From Methanosarcinales archaeon (GTDB lineage Archaea; Halobacteriota; Methanosarcinia; Methanosarcinales; Methanoperedenaceae): a stretch of 64,000 bases of DNA. The DNA is taken from NCBI GenBank assembly GCA_905339155.1, contig CAJPFJ010000044.1:1-64000 (forward strand), given 5' to 3'. The notes beneath the pieces are model-generated. The model had not been told where the DNA came from. It ran no database searches and saw nothing but the letters and a program-made list of their open reading frames with translations. Made by a program: the position numbers and the translations under genes. Below, piece by piece: positions 8,860-15,469 of the stretch (within the stretch, counting starts at the first letter, position 1; every line of letters starts with the position of its first letter).

Positions 8860-9486
8860 ATGGAAAAAAATAAATTGAACATACTTATCGTATTCTACAG
8901 CATGACCGGAAATGTTGCAAAACTGGCAAAAGCGGTAGCTGAAGGGGCGATGAGCGTTAAAGATACAGAAGTGAGAATTAGACAGGTTGAAGAGCTTATT
9001 CCCAAAGAGAAGTGGAACGACATTATGAAGAAAGTGAAAGAAGAACTGAAAGATATTCCAATTGCTTCAATGGGTGATCTGGAGTGGGCTGATGGCATAG
9101 CATTCGGAACTCCAACAAGATATGGCAATATGACGGCTCAGATGAAGGAATATATAGATGAGACCGGGGGCCTCTGGCAAAAAGGCGCTCTTGAGAACAA
9201 GGTGGCAGGCATCTTTACAAGCACAAGCACCCAGCACGGGGGTCAGGAAACAACAATAATTACTTCGATGGTACCACTATTTCATCTGGGAATGATCGTT
9301 GTGGGAATTCCATATTCTGAACAGAGGTTGTTCGCATTTGATTCGATATCAGGCGGCTCTCCATATGGTGCCTCTTCAATATCTGGACCGAAGGCCGATA
9401 GATCCCCTACTTCCAATGAACTCGAAATTGCAAAAACACTTGGCAGGAGAATAGCTGAGGTTAGCAGAAAGATTTCAGGGAAATAA
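8860..9486 (+). CDS. wrbA: NAD(P)H:quinone oxidoreductase, WrbA type
   Basis: A 208-residue flavodoxin-fold protein. The FMN phosphate loop is VFYSMTGNVAKLAKA near residues 11-25, the second FMN loop is GTPTRYGNMTAQMKEY, and the third is TSTSTQHGGQETT; the long insertion with ISGPKADRSPTSNE is characteristic of WrbA compared with short flavodoxins. These tetrameric flavoproteins reduce quinones by two electrons, avoiding semiquinone radicals. An AATATTCTGGGAGTC sequence precedes the ATG. It is the third or fourth redox-defence gene in this region, and ends just before a stretch of gene fragments. Confidence 0.93.
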   Translation: MEKNKLNILIVFYSMTGNVAKLAKAVAEGAMSVKDTEVRIRQVEELIPKEKWNDIMKKVKEELKDIPIASMGDLEWADGIAFGTPTRYGNMTAQMKEYIDETGGLWQKGALENKVAGIFTSTSTQHGGQETTIITSMVPLFHLGMIVVGIPYSEQRLFAFDSISGGSPYGASSISGPKADRSPTSNELEIAKTLGRRIAEVSRKISGK

Positions 9487-9494
9487 ATCATATA

Positions 9495-9631
9495 GGCAAC
9501 CTACATGCCTATGTTTTTGCGGATGTTCTCAGGAGGTATCTTGAATTTAAAGGCTACACCGTCCGGCATGTCATGAATATCACTGACCTTGATGACAAAA
9601 CTATCAGAGCCTCACAAGAGCAGGGCGTAAG
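9495..9631 (+). pseudogene. Fragment of cysteinyl-tRNA synthetase (HIGH-motif downstream region)
   Basis: This 137-bp block translates as AYVFADVLRRYLEFKGY followed by MNITDLDDKT and EQGV, and matches the intact cysS on the other strand at 14456-14592 with about 13 mismatches by eye, roughly 90% identity. Neither end of the gene is present and no start codon fits. It is joined without a gap to an fmdB fragment at 9632. Many of the differences are at third codon positions, so the copy was under selection for a time or comes from a related strain, and is not a fresh duplicate. Confidence 0.85.
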
Positions 9632-9757
9632 AATGAAGATTTCAGGGAAGTATCTTACGACGAGGCTATTTATGAAGCGGCAAAAACACTTGCCATATTA
9701 AAGAGGCCTCTTCTTTATGGCTGGGCTTCAGCGTCATGTGAAGCGCATGAAAAAGAA
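9632..9757 (+). pseudogene. Fragment of formylmethanofuran dehydrogenase subunit B gene
   Basis: About 126 bp encoding FREVSYDEAIYEAAKTLAI and LLYGWASASCEAHEK. It matches the intact fmdB at 25843-25968 with about ten mismatches, roughly 92% identity. It follows the cysS fragment directly and ends shortly before a stop; the phosphoribosyltransferase gene on the other strand begins its 3' end at 9770. No function is expected; it is a marker of past recombination. Confidence 0.85.
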
Positions 9758-9769
9758 GAAACCCGGGAA

Positions 9770-10447
9770 CTAGCAAATCTTCCCGATGATAGAAAGAACC
9801 TCCACATCCGAAAGGTCGTACCAGTTTCTGTACGCATCTGCCACTGCAAAAGAATTCCCGTACCTCACATTCAAGCATACAAGTTCATCCACTTCAGGAA
9901 GAACAAGCTCCACAGTTCTTTTTGAGGCTGTTGGAACAGCAACAATAATTTTCCCTGGCTTGTTTCTTTTTACAAAACTGACAGCAGCAAGCATCGTATA
10001 GCCAGAAGCAAGCCCGTCGTCTACAAGAATCACAATCCTGTCTTTCAAGACTGGAAAGGGTCTTCCTTCCCTGAAGACCTGATCTCGCCTTTTGATTACC
10101 TCTTTTGTCTTTTCAGCCTGCTCCCTTATCTCATCTTCGGTAAGATCAAGCTGGGCGAGCAATCCTTCATTTAAGATAATTTCCCCACCCAGCCCCAGTG
10201 CGCCAAAGCCTGCCTCGGGATTATAAGGTATCTGGAGCTTTCTCACTATCATTAAATCCATGGGAAGATGAAGCGCAACCGCTATCTCATGAGCCACGGG
10301 CACACCTCCTGAAGGGATTCCAAGGACTATGCCGCCAGAATCCCTGTAATGTACCAGTTTTCCAGCAATGAGGCTACCTGCTTCGGTTCTGTCTTCAAAG
10401 ACATGGATTTTATTTCTCAGAGAAACTTCTTCAATCAGCCTGCCCAT
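9770..10447 (-). CDS. Phosphoribosyltransferase domain protein
   Basis: A 225-residue type I phosphoribosyltransferase-fold protein. The PRPP-binding loop is VILVDDGLASGYTMLAAV (about 145-162), where acidic residues and the SG-T stretch hold the pyrophosphate and ribose-phosphate. The N-terminal half carries the GIPSGGVPVAHEIA segment (about 43-56) of the family that is often annotated 'phosphoribosyltransferase' without assigned substrate and that is found beside erythromycin-esterase-like or dienelactone-hydrolase-like genes. The 3' end abuts the chimeric fragments at 9495-9757. The DUF3303-like gene lies 2 bp upstream on the same strand, so the pair is one operon. The nucleobase substrate is unknown. 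Confidence 0.88.
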   Translation of the reverse strand: MGRLIEEVSLRNKIHVFEDRTEAGSLIAGKLVHYRDSGGIVLGIPSGGVPVAHEIAVALHLPMDLMIVRKLQIPYNPEAGFGALGLGGEIILNEGLLAQLDLTEDEIREQAEKTKEVIKRRDQVFREGRPFPVLKDRIVILVDDGLASGYTMLAAVSFVKRNKPGKIIVAVPTASKRTVELVLPEVDELVCLNVRYGNSFAVADAYRNWYDLSDVEVLSIIGKIC

Positions 10448-10449
10448 TG

Positions 10450-10749
10450 CTACATCTTTTCCATCATTTCCAGTGCTTCTTCAAGCGGCAGTGCGGGCGC
10501 TATATGGGGCACTCCTAACTCCCTGAACGGGTAGGTTATCTTCAGGATAGCTTCCTCGTTGGGGGCATCGAATATTGCTACAGAGATGTGCCTTCCGAGG
10601 AGGAGATACCTGCCTATCAGCTTCACTTCTTCGGGATATTTGAATTCTTTCCAGAGTTCAAGAAGCCGCGAAGTGTTCTCAGGCTGCCACTTAAACCACA
10701 GTATACACAGCAAAAACTCACCTCCTATAATTTGTATATAATCAGGCAT
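10450..10749 (-). CDS. Small DUF3303-like (ferredoxin-fold) protein
   Basis: A 99-residue protein with the pattern of DUF3303/dimeric alpha-beta barrel proteins: an initial beta strand LLCILWFKWQP, a helix ending in EEVKLIGRYLLLGRHISVAIFD as strand-turn-strand and a final helix LPLEEALEMMEKM. Such proteins are thought to form ferredoxin-like dimers; no catalytic role is known. It is the first gene of a two-gene operon with the phosphoribosyltransferase, with a TCACCTCC anti-sense Shine-Dalgarno (GGAGGTGA on the coding strand) near 10720, which could suggest a start inside the ORF at about 10710 rather than 10749. The start is therefore uncertain. Confidence 0.65.
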   Translation of the reverse strand: MPDYIQIIGGEFLLCILWFKWQPENTSRLLELWKEFKYPEEVKLIGRYLLLGRHISVAIFDAPNEEAILKITYPFRELGVPHIAPALPLEEALEMMEKM

Positions 10750-10765
10750 TATTTAAGGAATTCGG

Positions 10766-11056
10766 ATGAAGATTTTCTTCGCAGGCTCAATAAGAAGCGG
10801 CAGAAAACTTTTGCTTGGCTGTGAAGCTCATGGAAACATGGCAGTGAATGTACTGTTAACTCTTTTGGTCAGCATAATTTGGAATGAATTATTTTCTCAT
10901 TTTTTGCAACTTACAGCCTGTATATTATGGATCGGTCAAAAGAGAAGCGCAGTGTCCATGGAATGTGCCGTTCTGGATTTGACCGCTTGCCTGATAAAAG
11001 GTTTCTGGATTGCGGATTGTTATCATCAACTACTCCCTCCCTTTTTAAGACAATAG
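10766..11056 (+). pseudogene. Possible remnant beginning like nucleoside 2-deoxyribosyltransferase
   Basis: A 96-codon frame occupies the stretch between the DUF3303-like gene and the Rieske cluster. Only its first residues, MKIFFAGSIRSGRK, resemble a known family: nucleoside 2-deoxyribosyltransferases typically begin with this strand and GSIRGGR turn. The rest of the frame shows none of that family's later motifs and has no convincing structure. It is recorded as a likely truncated gene start followed by unrelated sequence. Nothing else was recognised in 10750-11050. Confidence 0.3.
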
Positions 11057-11090
11057 GAATTATATATTGCTATTATCAATAGTCCTATTG
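11051..11090 (+). promoter_or_regulatory. Inverted repeat bracketing the TATA box of the Rieske/FTR cluster
   Basis: CAATAGGA at 11051-11058 and its exact reverse complement TCCTATTG at 11083-11090 flank TTATATAT (11060-11067), the probable TATA box. The second arm covers the expected transcription start, and GGGAGA directly after it is the Shine-Dalgarno of the first Rieske gene at 11101. A dimeric regulator bound to both arms would control access to this promoter. Confidence 0.6.
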
Positions 11091-11100
11091 GGAGAATAAA

Positions 11101-11424
11101 ATGGAGAATGAATCTTCATGGGTTTATGCAATTGAAGAGAAAGAATTGAAGGAAAATAGTGCGAACATGGTATTTCAGAAGGGGTTACCGGTTCTTCTCA
11201 TCAAAAAGGCGGGTGAAATTTACGCCATATCGAACAAATGTGCGCATATGGCGTGTACATTAGCAGGTGGCACTTTACAAGACTTTATAATCAAATGTCC
11301 ATGCCATGACTGGAGATATGATGCCAGAACAGGCGAGTTTTTGGATGCAAAGGAAATTAAATTACCAGTTTATGAGTGGAAATCATCAGATGGAAAGATA
11401 TTTATAAATATCCAGGAGGGATAA
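11101..11424 (+). CDS. Rieske [2Fe-2S] ferredoxin
   Basis: A 107-residue soluble Rieske protein. The two cluster-binding motifs are CAHMACTLAGG (Cys and His, about 44-46) and CPCHDWRYD (Cys and His, about 63-66), the CxH...CxxH pattern. The remainder is the small beta-barrel of Rieske ferredoxins with no membrane anchor, so it is expected to be a cytoplasmic one-electron carrier similar to bacterial oxygenase ferredoxins or NirD. It opens a tight gene run on the plus strand to 13281. The promoter lies immediately upstream inside a 40-bp inverted-repeat element. Confidence 0.92.
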   Translation: MENESSWVYAIEEKELKENSANMVFQKGLPVLLIKKAGEIYAISNKCAHMACTLAGGTLQDFIIKCPCHDWRYDARTGEFLDAKEIKLPVYEWKSSDGKIFINIQEG

Positions 11425-11426
11425 TT

Positions 11427-11762
11427 ATCACGAAAGTATTCATGTACACCTTAAGTACATGCCCATGGTGCCGAAAAACAAAGCAGTTCTTCAGGGACAG
11501 TAATATTCCTTTTGATTATGTGGATTATGACCTCCAGGGGGAAGAAGAACAGGAGAAGATAATTGACGAAATGACAGTCGAATCAAGGAAAAAGGCTCTG
11601 AGATATCTTTTTCAAAAGATTGTGGATACTCTGGGGTACAAATTCAGCCCTGATGAGGAGATGGTTGATTTCTTACTGGAACAGGAAGTTATGCTGGAGC
11701 AAAAGCACGGCATTCCTATTGTCCATGTCAGGGACTCACTAAGAAACGGGAGGAAAATATGA
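11427..11762 (+). CDS. Glutaredoxin N-terminus joined to FTR-like N-terminal region; non-canonical start
   Basis: The product begins TKVFMYTLSTCPWCRKTK, the first beta-alpha-beta unit of a glutaredoxin with a CPWC active site. After about residue 45 the usual cis-proline and glycine half of glutaredoxin is missing; the frame continues with LGYKFSPDEEMVDFLLEQE, which resembles the N-terminal region of the ferredoxin:thioredoxin reductase catalytic chain. Where that family has CPC, this frame has VHV. The natural start would be the ATC at 11427, six bases after CCAGGAGGG; ATT at 11424 is another candidate, and the first ATG (11442) removes the first strand. The next ORF (11759) carries the rest of the FTR motifs in another frame. 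It may be a decayed chimera or a split protein. Confidence 0.6.
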   Translation: MTKVFMYTLSTCPWCRKTKQFFRDSNIPFDYVDYDLQGEEEQEKIIDEMTVESRKKALRYLFQKIVDTLGYKFSPDEEMVDFLLEQEVMLEQKHGIPIVHVRDSLRNGRKI

Positions 11763-11917
11763 AAATAGTCTGTCCCTGTATCCCTTTCCATAGGGAGCAT
11801 TTTGATGCCATCAAACGCTGCTGGTGCTTACTCTTTGTAACCAAGGATGTAATCAATCCTGATAAACTGAAACAGATTCCTTTTAATGAAATCAAAAGAG
11901 GGAAAAATGTTCGTTGA
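11759..11917 (+). CDS. Mini FTR-like protein carrying CPC and CWC motifs
   Basis: A 52-residue ORF that resembles the C-terminal half of the ferredoxin:thioredoxin reductase catalytic chain: VCPCIPFHREHFDAIKRCWC then LLFVTKDV. Intact FTR-beta has three motifs, CPC, CPC and CHC; only the second and third are here. The missing first part lies in a different frame in the preceding ORF, which ends four bases inside this one, so a single frameshift separates the two. Either the pair is a broken gene or the two short chains assemble. The ORF overlaps the following Rieske gene by 11 bp. Four of the expected cysteines are present, enough to bind a cluster, but the reactive disulfide would be incomplete. 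Confidence 0.5.
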   Translation: MKIVCPCIPFHREHFDAIKRCWCLLFVTKDVINPDKLKQIPFNEIKRGKNVR

Positions 11918-12296
11918 AGTGGCTAAAACGGATGAAATAGCGACCGGGGGCATGAAAGCATATGAAGTAAAAGGAAAGGAGATTGTTCTATGCAATTATG
12001 ACGGGAAAATTTATGCGGTCAGCAGAAGATGCGGTCATACTAATGCTCCCCTGGAAATGGGAACGCTGGAGGGCTATATTTTAACCTGCCCATTGCACCA
12101 TTCCCAGTTCGATATAACTACAGGCGAGATTTTAAGCGGCCCTGTTCCCGCCGATTTTGGAGAGGAACCAATACCGGAAAGTCTAATGAAATATTTCCAG
12201 AATGTTGGCATGCTCTTATCAAAGGTTAAGACTTATGATTTAGAAACTTATCCTGTTAAAGTTGAGGGGAATTCGATAACTGTGGACATGGATTAA
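11907..12296 (+). CDS. Rieske [2Fe-2S] ferredoxin, second paralogue
   Basis: A Rieske protein of 129 residues from the ATG at 11907 (an in-frame ATG at 11886 would add seven residues; GAGGGA six bases before 11907 favours the shorter form). The cluster motifs are RRCGHTNAPLEMG (CxH) and LTCPLHHSQFD (CxxH). Unlike the first Rieske gene product it has a C-terminal extension of about 40 residues (from GPVPADFGEE onward). It is cytoplasmic by sequence, with no signal peptide. Two different Rieske ferredoxins in one operon with FTR-type proteins suggest paired electron donors, though no oxygenase gene is present nearby. Confidence 0.9.
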   Translation: MFVEVAKTDEIATGGMKAYEVKGKEIVLCNYDGKIYAVSRRCGHTNAPLEMGTLEGYILTCPLHHSQFDITTGEILSGPVPADFGEEPIPESLMKYFQNVGMLLSKVKTYDLETYPVKVEGNSITVDMD

Positions 12297-12299
12297 TTT

Positions 12300-12707
12300 A
12301 TGAATGCAATGTCGAATGATAATGCAGAAGATAAATACATCCCTGGAGTATGTAACATTGGAAAATCGGAAATCAAAAGAAGAAAACAGGCAGGGTGGTC
12401 AGGATTGATCATCACAGTGATTCTCCTGGGTCTGCTTGTATATTTTGACGTGCCACGACCCTGGAGGCTTGTTATATTTATTCCAGCGATGATGACTGCG
12501 ATTGGTTTTCTTCAGGCGCATATGCATTTTTGTGCTTATTTCGGCATGCAGGGAGTTTTCAATTTTAGTCCTGAAATCGGAAAGACCGATACAGTAGAAC
12601 AGGCAGAGTTCCGTGCTATGGATCGGCGAAAGGCGTGGCAGATTATTACATACTCAGCAATTATAGGGGCTGTCATAGCTATCATATCCTATTATCTGCC
12701 TCTGTAG
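12300..12707 (+). CDS. Small integral membrane protein of unknown function (CNIG...R family)
   Basis: A 135-residue protein with hydrophobic segments at about 33-50 (SGLIITVILLGLLVYF), 55-75 (VIFIPAMMTAIGFLQ) and 113-133 (IITYSAIIGAVIAIISYY). The cytoplasmic N-terminus has VCNIGKSEIKRRKQAGW and the middle loop has HMHFCAYFGMQGVFNF, both conserved-looking blocks that I recall from uncharacterised bacterial and archaeal membrane proteins; no function is known to me. It begins 3 bp after the second Rieske gene. A second in-frame ATG at 12309 is possible. The histidines and cysteine in the middle block could bind haem or a cluster, but this is speculation. Confidence 0.75.
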   Translation: MNAMSNDNAEDKYIPGVCNIGKSEIKRRKQAGWSGLIITVILLGLLVYFDVPRPWRLVIFIPAMMTAIGFLQAHMHFCAYFGMQGVFNFSPEIGKTDTVEQAEFRAMDRRKAWQIITYSAIIGAVIAIISYYLPL

Positions 12708-12727
12708 CCGCAACCGAAGGAGAATTC

Positions 12728-12784
12728 ATGAAAATAATCAATAAAAATAAAATCGAAGCTATTAATTCATACGGAGGAACATGA
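12728..12784 (+). CDS. Possible 18-residue ORF translationally coupled to the FTR-rubredoxin gene
   Basis: A start codon at 12728 is preceded by CCGAAGGAGAATTC, a good Shine-Dalgarno at suitable spacing, and the short frame ends in TGA overlapping the ATG of the next gene at 12781 (ATGA). The peptide is lysine- and isoleucine-rich with no recognisable domain. It could be a leader peptide that couples translation, or a chance frame. Confidence 0.3.
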   Translation: MKIINKNKIEAINSYGGT

Positions 12785-13281
12785 GAACGGTTTCTGAGAT
12801 GTTTGCTGAAATGAAGAAAATCGCTGACGAGGAAGGCTACCAGTTCAACCCGGTCAAGGAAGAACTGAATGATATCTTGGAGGGTCTGTGGGATAACGAG
12901 CACAGGTACGGCTATCTTTCATGCCCCTGCCGCTTAGCAAGCGGCTTGCTGGCAGATGATATGGACATTATCTGCCCTTGTAACTACCGCGACGCTGATG
13001 TTGAGGAGTACGGTTGCTGCCTGTGCGTGCTGTATGTGAGCGATGACTGGATAAGCGGGAAGAAGAAGCATGATCCGATACCGGAGCGGCGCCCGCTGGA
13101 ATATTATGAGAAAGGTTATCCGAGCATTATGGAACAAAAAGGAGCAGGAGGAAAAGAAATTGCTCAGGTCTATCGATGTAATGTGTGCGGTTATCTCTGC
13201 GCAAGGGAGGAACCGCCAGATCTCTGCCCGGTTTGCAGGGCGAAGAAGGAGAGGTTTGAGGAGTTTGAAATGAAGGGATAA
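12781..13281 (+). CDS. Ferredoxin:thioredoxin reductase catalytic chain fused to rubredoxin
   Basis: A 166-residue two-domain protein. Residues 1-110 are FTR-beta: an N-terminal helix with EEGYQFNPVKEELND, then the three cysteine motifs SCPCRLA (about 48), IICPCNY (about 65) and GCCLCVLY (about 77), which bind a [4Fe-4S] cluster next to the redox-active disulfide. Residues 130-166 are a rubredoxin-type domain with CNVCGY and CPVC binding one iron. The fusion suggests that electrons come from the rubredoxin centre instead of a separate plant-type ferredoxin. Its likely targets are thioredoxin-type proteins. A GGAGGAAC Shine-Dalgarno directly precedes the ATG. It is the last gene in the Rieske/FTR run. 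Confidence 0.88.
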   Translation: MRTVSEMFAEMKKIADEEGYQFNPVKEELNDILEGLWDNEHRYGYLSCPCRLASGLLADDMDIICPCNYRDADVEEYGCCLCVLYVSDDWISGKKKHDPIPERRPLEYYEKGYPSIMEQKGAGGKEIAQVYRCNVCGYLCAREEPPDLCPVCRAKKERFEEFEMKG

Positions 13282-13314
13282 GGGTTCAGATAGGGATGAG
13301 AGCATAAAAAGAGG

Positions 13315-14709
13315 CTATTTTTTCCTCCACCTTACCCCTTCCTTTGTATCCTCCAGCACAATACCCATATCCTCCAGCCTTTTTCTTATCTCATCAGCAC
13401 GCTTGAAGTTTTTTCTTTCCCTGGCTTTTTCCCTCTCTTCAATAAGCGCTTCTATATCTCCTGAGAGCACTCCTTTTTCTTTAAGCGTCATGATGCCCAA
13501 AACCGCATCGAATTTGAGCATAAGTTCATAAACAGCCTTTGCGCTCTCAGAGCTCAAATCATCTTTTTCTATGGCAGCATTAACTTCACCTACCATGTCG
13601 AAGATGGATGCAAAGGCCCCGGGAGTGTTAAGGTCGTTATCCATTTCGGTCTCAAAACGCTGCGCATGCCTGCTGGTTAGCATTGTTATTTCCTCATTAC
13701 TTTTGGATTTTGAATTATAACCCTTAAGCCTTTCAACGAACTGATTTAACCTGTTAAGGATATTCGAGGCATGTTCGATAGATTCCCATGTGAAGTTAAG
13801 TCTTGACCTGTAGTGCGAGAATACGAACAAATACCGCAGAGCCTCTGGCCTATAGCCTCTATTCATCACGTCTCTCAGGGTAATAATATTCCCCAGGCTC
13901 TTGGACATCTTCTTATTATCAACGAGCAGGTGTTCGCAGTGCATCCAGTATCTTACGAATTTCTGCCCTGTCGCAGCCTCGCTCTGGGCTATCTCGTTCT
14001 GATGATGGGGAAAAATGTTATCTATGCCGCCTGTATGGATATCTATGATTGCGCCGAGATATTTAATGGACATAGCAGAGCATTCGATATGCCAGCCCGG
14101 TCTTCCTTCACCAATTTCGGTCACCCAGAAAGGCTCACCCTCTTTCTTTTCCTTCCATAACGCAAAGTCGCGCACATCTTCCTTCTCATATTCATCCGCT
14201 TCAACCGTAGCCCCGGGCTTTATCCGGGATATGTCTATCTTTGCAAGTTTCCCGTAATCAGGAAATTCATTCACCTTAAAATAAACAGATCCATCTTTCC
14301 GATAAGCATAGTCCTTATCAAGTAATAATTTGACCATATCCGCCATTTCATTTATGTGGTCGGTGACCCTGGGATAAACATCTGCCCTCTTGATCCTGAG
14401 AAGGTCGATATCCTCAAAGAAAAACCTGATGTACTTATCTGTATATTCTCTGAGGCTTACGCCCTGCTCTTTTGATGCCCTGATAGTCTTATCATCAAGA
14501 TCAGTGATATTCATGACTTGCCGGACGGTGTAGCCTTTAAATTCAAGATATCGCCTGAGAACGTCCGCAAAAACATAGGCACGGAGGTTACCGATGTGGG
14601 CGAAACCATAAACCGTAGGGCCGCAGGAATATATGCCAGCGAATTTATCTTTCAAAGGAACAAAAACCTCTTTTTCGCCTGATAATGTGTTGTAAAACTT
14701 TAGAGCCAT
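13315..14709 (-). CDS. cysS: Cysteinyl-tRNA synthetase
   Basis: A 464-residue class I aminoacyl-tRNA synthetase of normal length. The HIGH motif appears as FAHIGNLRAY (about 36-45), the KMSKS loop as KKMSKSLGN (about 267-275), and zinc ligands include SCGPTVYG near residue 28 and the later WHIECSAM and HQNEIAQSE. It charges tRNA-Cys. A C-terminal helical domain (EEREKARERKNFKRADEI) contacts the anticodon. The gene is probably single-transcribed or linked with the CBS protein 25 bp upstream. A 137-bp piece of a near-identical gene is present at 9495-9631. Confidence 0.97.
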   Translation of the reverse strand: MALKFYNTLSGEKEVFVPLKDKFAGIYSCGPTVYGFAHIGNLRAYVFADVLRRYLEFKGYTVRQVMNITDLDDKTIRASKEQGVSLREYTDKYIRFFFEDIDLLRIKRADVYPRVTDHINEMADMVKLLLDKDYAYRKDGSVYFKVNEFPDYGKLAKIDISRIKPGATVEADEYEKEDVRDFALWKEKKEGEPFWVTEIGEGRPGWHIECSAMSIKYLGAIIDIHTGGIDNIFPHHQNEIAQSEAATGQKFVRYWMHCEHLLVDNKKMSKSLGNIITLRDVMNRGYRPEALRYLFVFSHYRSRLNFTWESIEHASNILNRLNQFVERLKGYNSKSKSNEEITMLTSRHAQRFETEMDNDLNTPGAFASIFDMVGEVNAAIEKDDLSSESAKAVYELMLKFDAVLGIMTLKEKGVLSGDIEALIEEREKARERKNFKRADEIRKRLEDMGIVLEDTKEGVRWRKK

Positions 14710-14734
14710 TTATTCTTAGACCTTGAGAAAATAA

Positions 14735-15142
14735 CTAAATACTCCCCTTGCCAATTTCCTTAACAATGTCGCTTGCGCTGACTATGCCAGCAGGCATCTG
14801 AGGCTCACTCAAATCTTTGCCCATCACCAGTAACCTGTGGATGTGTTTCTCATTCATCACATCCGCAGCTTCCCCAAGAGTTGTCTCAGGTCTGATAGCC
14901 TCTACATGCGGGGTCATTATCTCCTCCGCTGTCAAAAGCTCCCAGTTCAGTTTTCCAAAATGACAAAGCACATCACACTCCGAGACGATTCCCATGACCC
15001 CTCTCTCCGGACTTTTCACAGCAACTCCAGATACCTCTTCTCTGGCCATAATCTTCGAAATTTCCCTGATCGAGAGCGTGGCAGGAACCATTACCACTCT
15101 TTTCGTCATTATATCCTTGAGCAACTTTACTTTCTTTTTCAA
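14735..15142 (-). CDS. CBS-domain pair protein
   Basis: A 135-residue protein made of two CBS domains: the first begins IMTKRVVMVPATLSIREI and contains EEVSGVAVKSPERGVMGIV, the second begins EIMTPHVEAIRPETTLGEA and contains HIHRLLVMG with GIVSASDIVKEI. CBS pairs bind adenosine nucleotides and often regulate other proteins; standalone versions are common in archaea. The ligand and partner are unknown. It lies upstream of cysS on the same strand with a 25-bp gap. GGAGGTTAGG on the coding strand precedes the start. Confidence 0.9.
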   Translation of the reverse strand: MKKKVKLLKDIMTKRVVMVPATLSIREISKIMAREEVSGVAVKSPERGVMGIVSECDVLCHFGKLNWELLTAEEIMTPHVEAIRPETTLGEAADVMNEKHIHRLLVMGKDLSEPQMPAGIVSASDIVKEIGKGSI

Positions 15143-15469
15143 AACCTAACCTCCTAAGTTAAGTGTTTAGTATTTATACAAATAGATGTCGTAGAAAATA
15201 ATTAGCCTTTTATGTTCCCAACAGGTTTTAACTCAACCACCTTCTTAGACATTTATCGGATAAGATAAAATCTGTTTCTGAAAGTTATACGAATTTTTTG
15301 AAAAATCGATACCGGTAGTCTTTTGGAATTGTGGTGATGTAATTATATGGTGTGGAGGACTGCCAGACTCTCGATTGATGATAAAAAAATTCTTCAGGCA
15401 CATTTTCAATTTCTTTTTTTGAACCTTTCTATATAAAAAGTTGGAAAAATTATCAAATATATATATAAA
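15143..15469. other. Intergenic region, 327 bp
   Basis: AT-rich sequence between the start of the CBS gene and the end of the VOC gene. It should hold the promoter of the CBS-cysS pair near 15165-15185 (TTTAGTATTTATAC on the plus strand). No gene, RNA or repeat was recognised; the short frame starting at about 15346 has no resemblance to known proteins. Confidence 0.4.
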
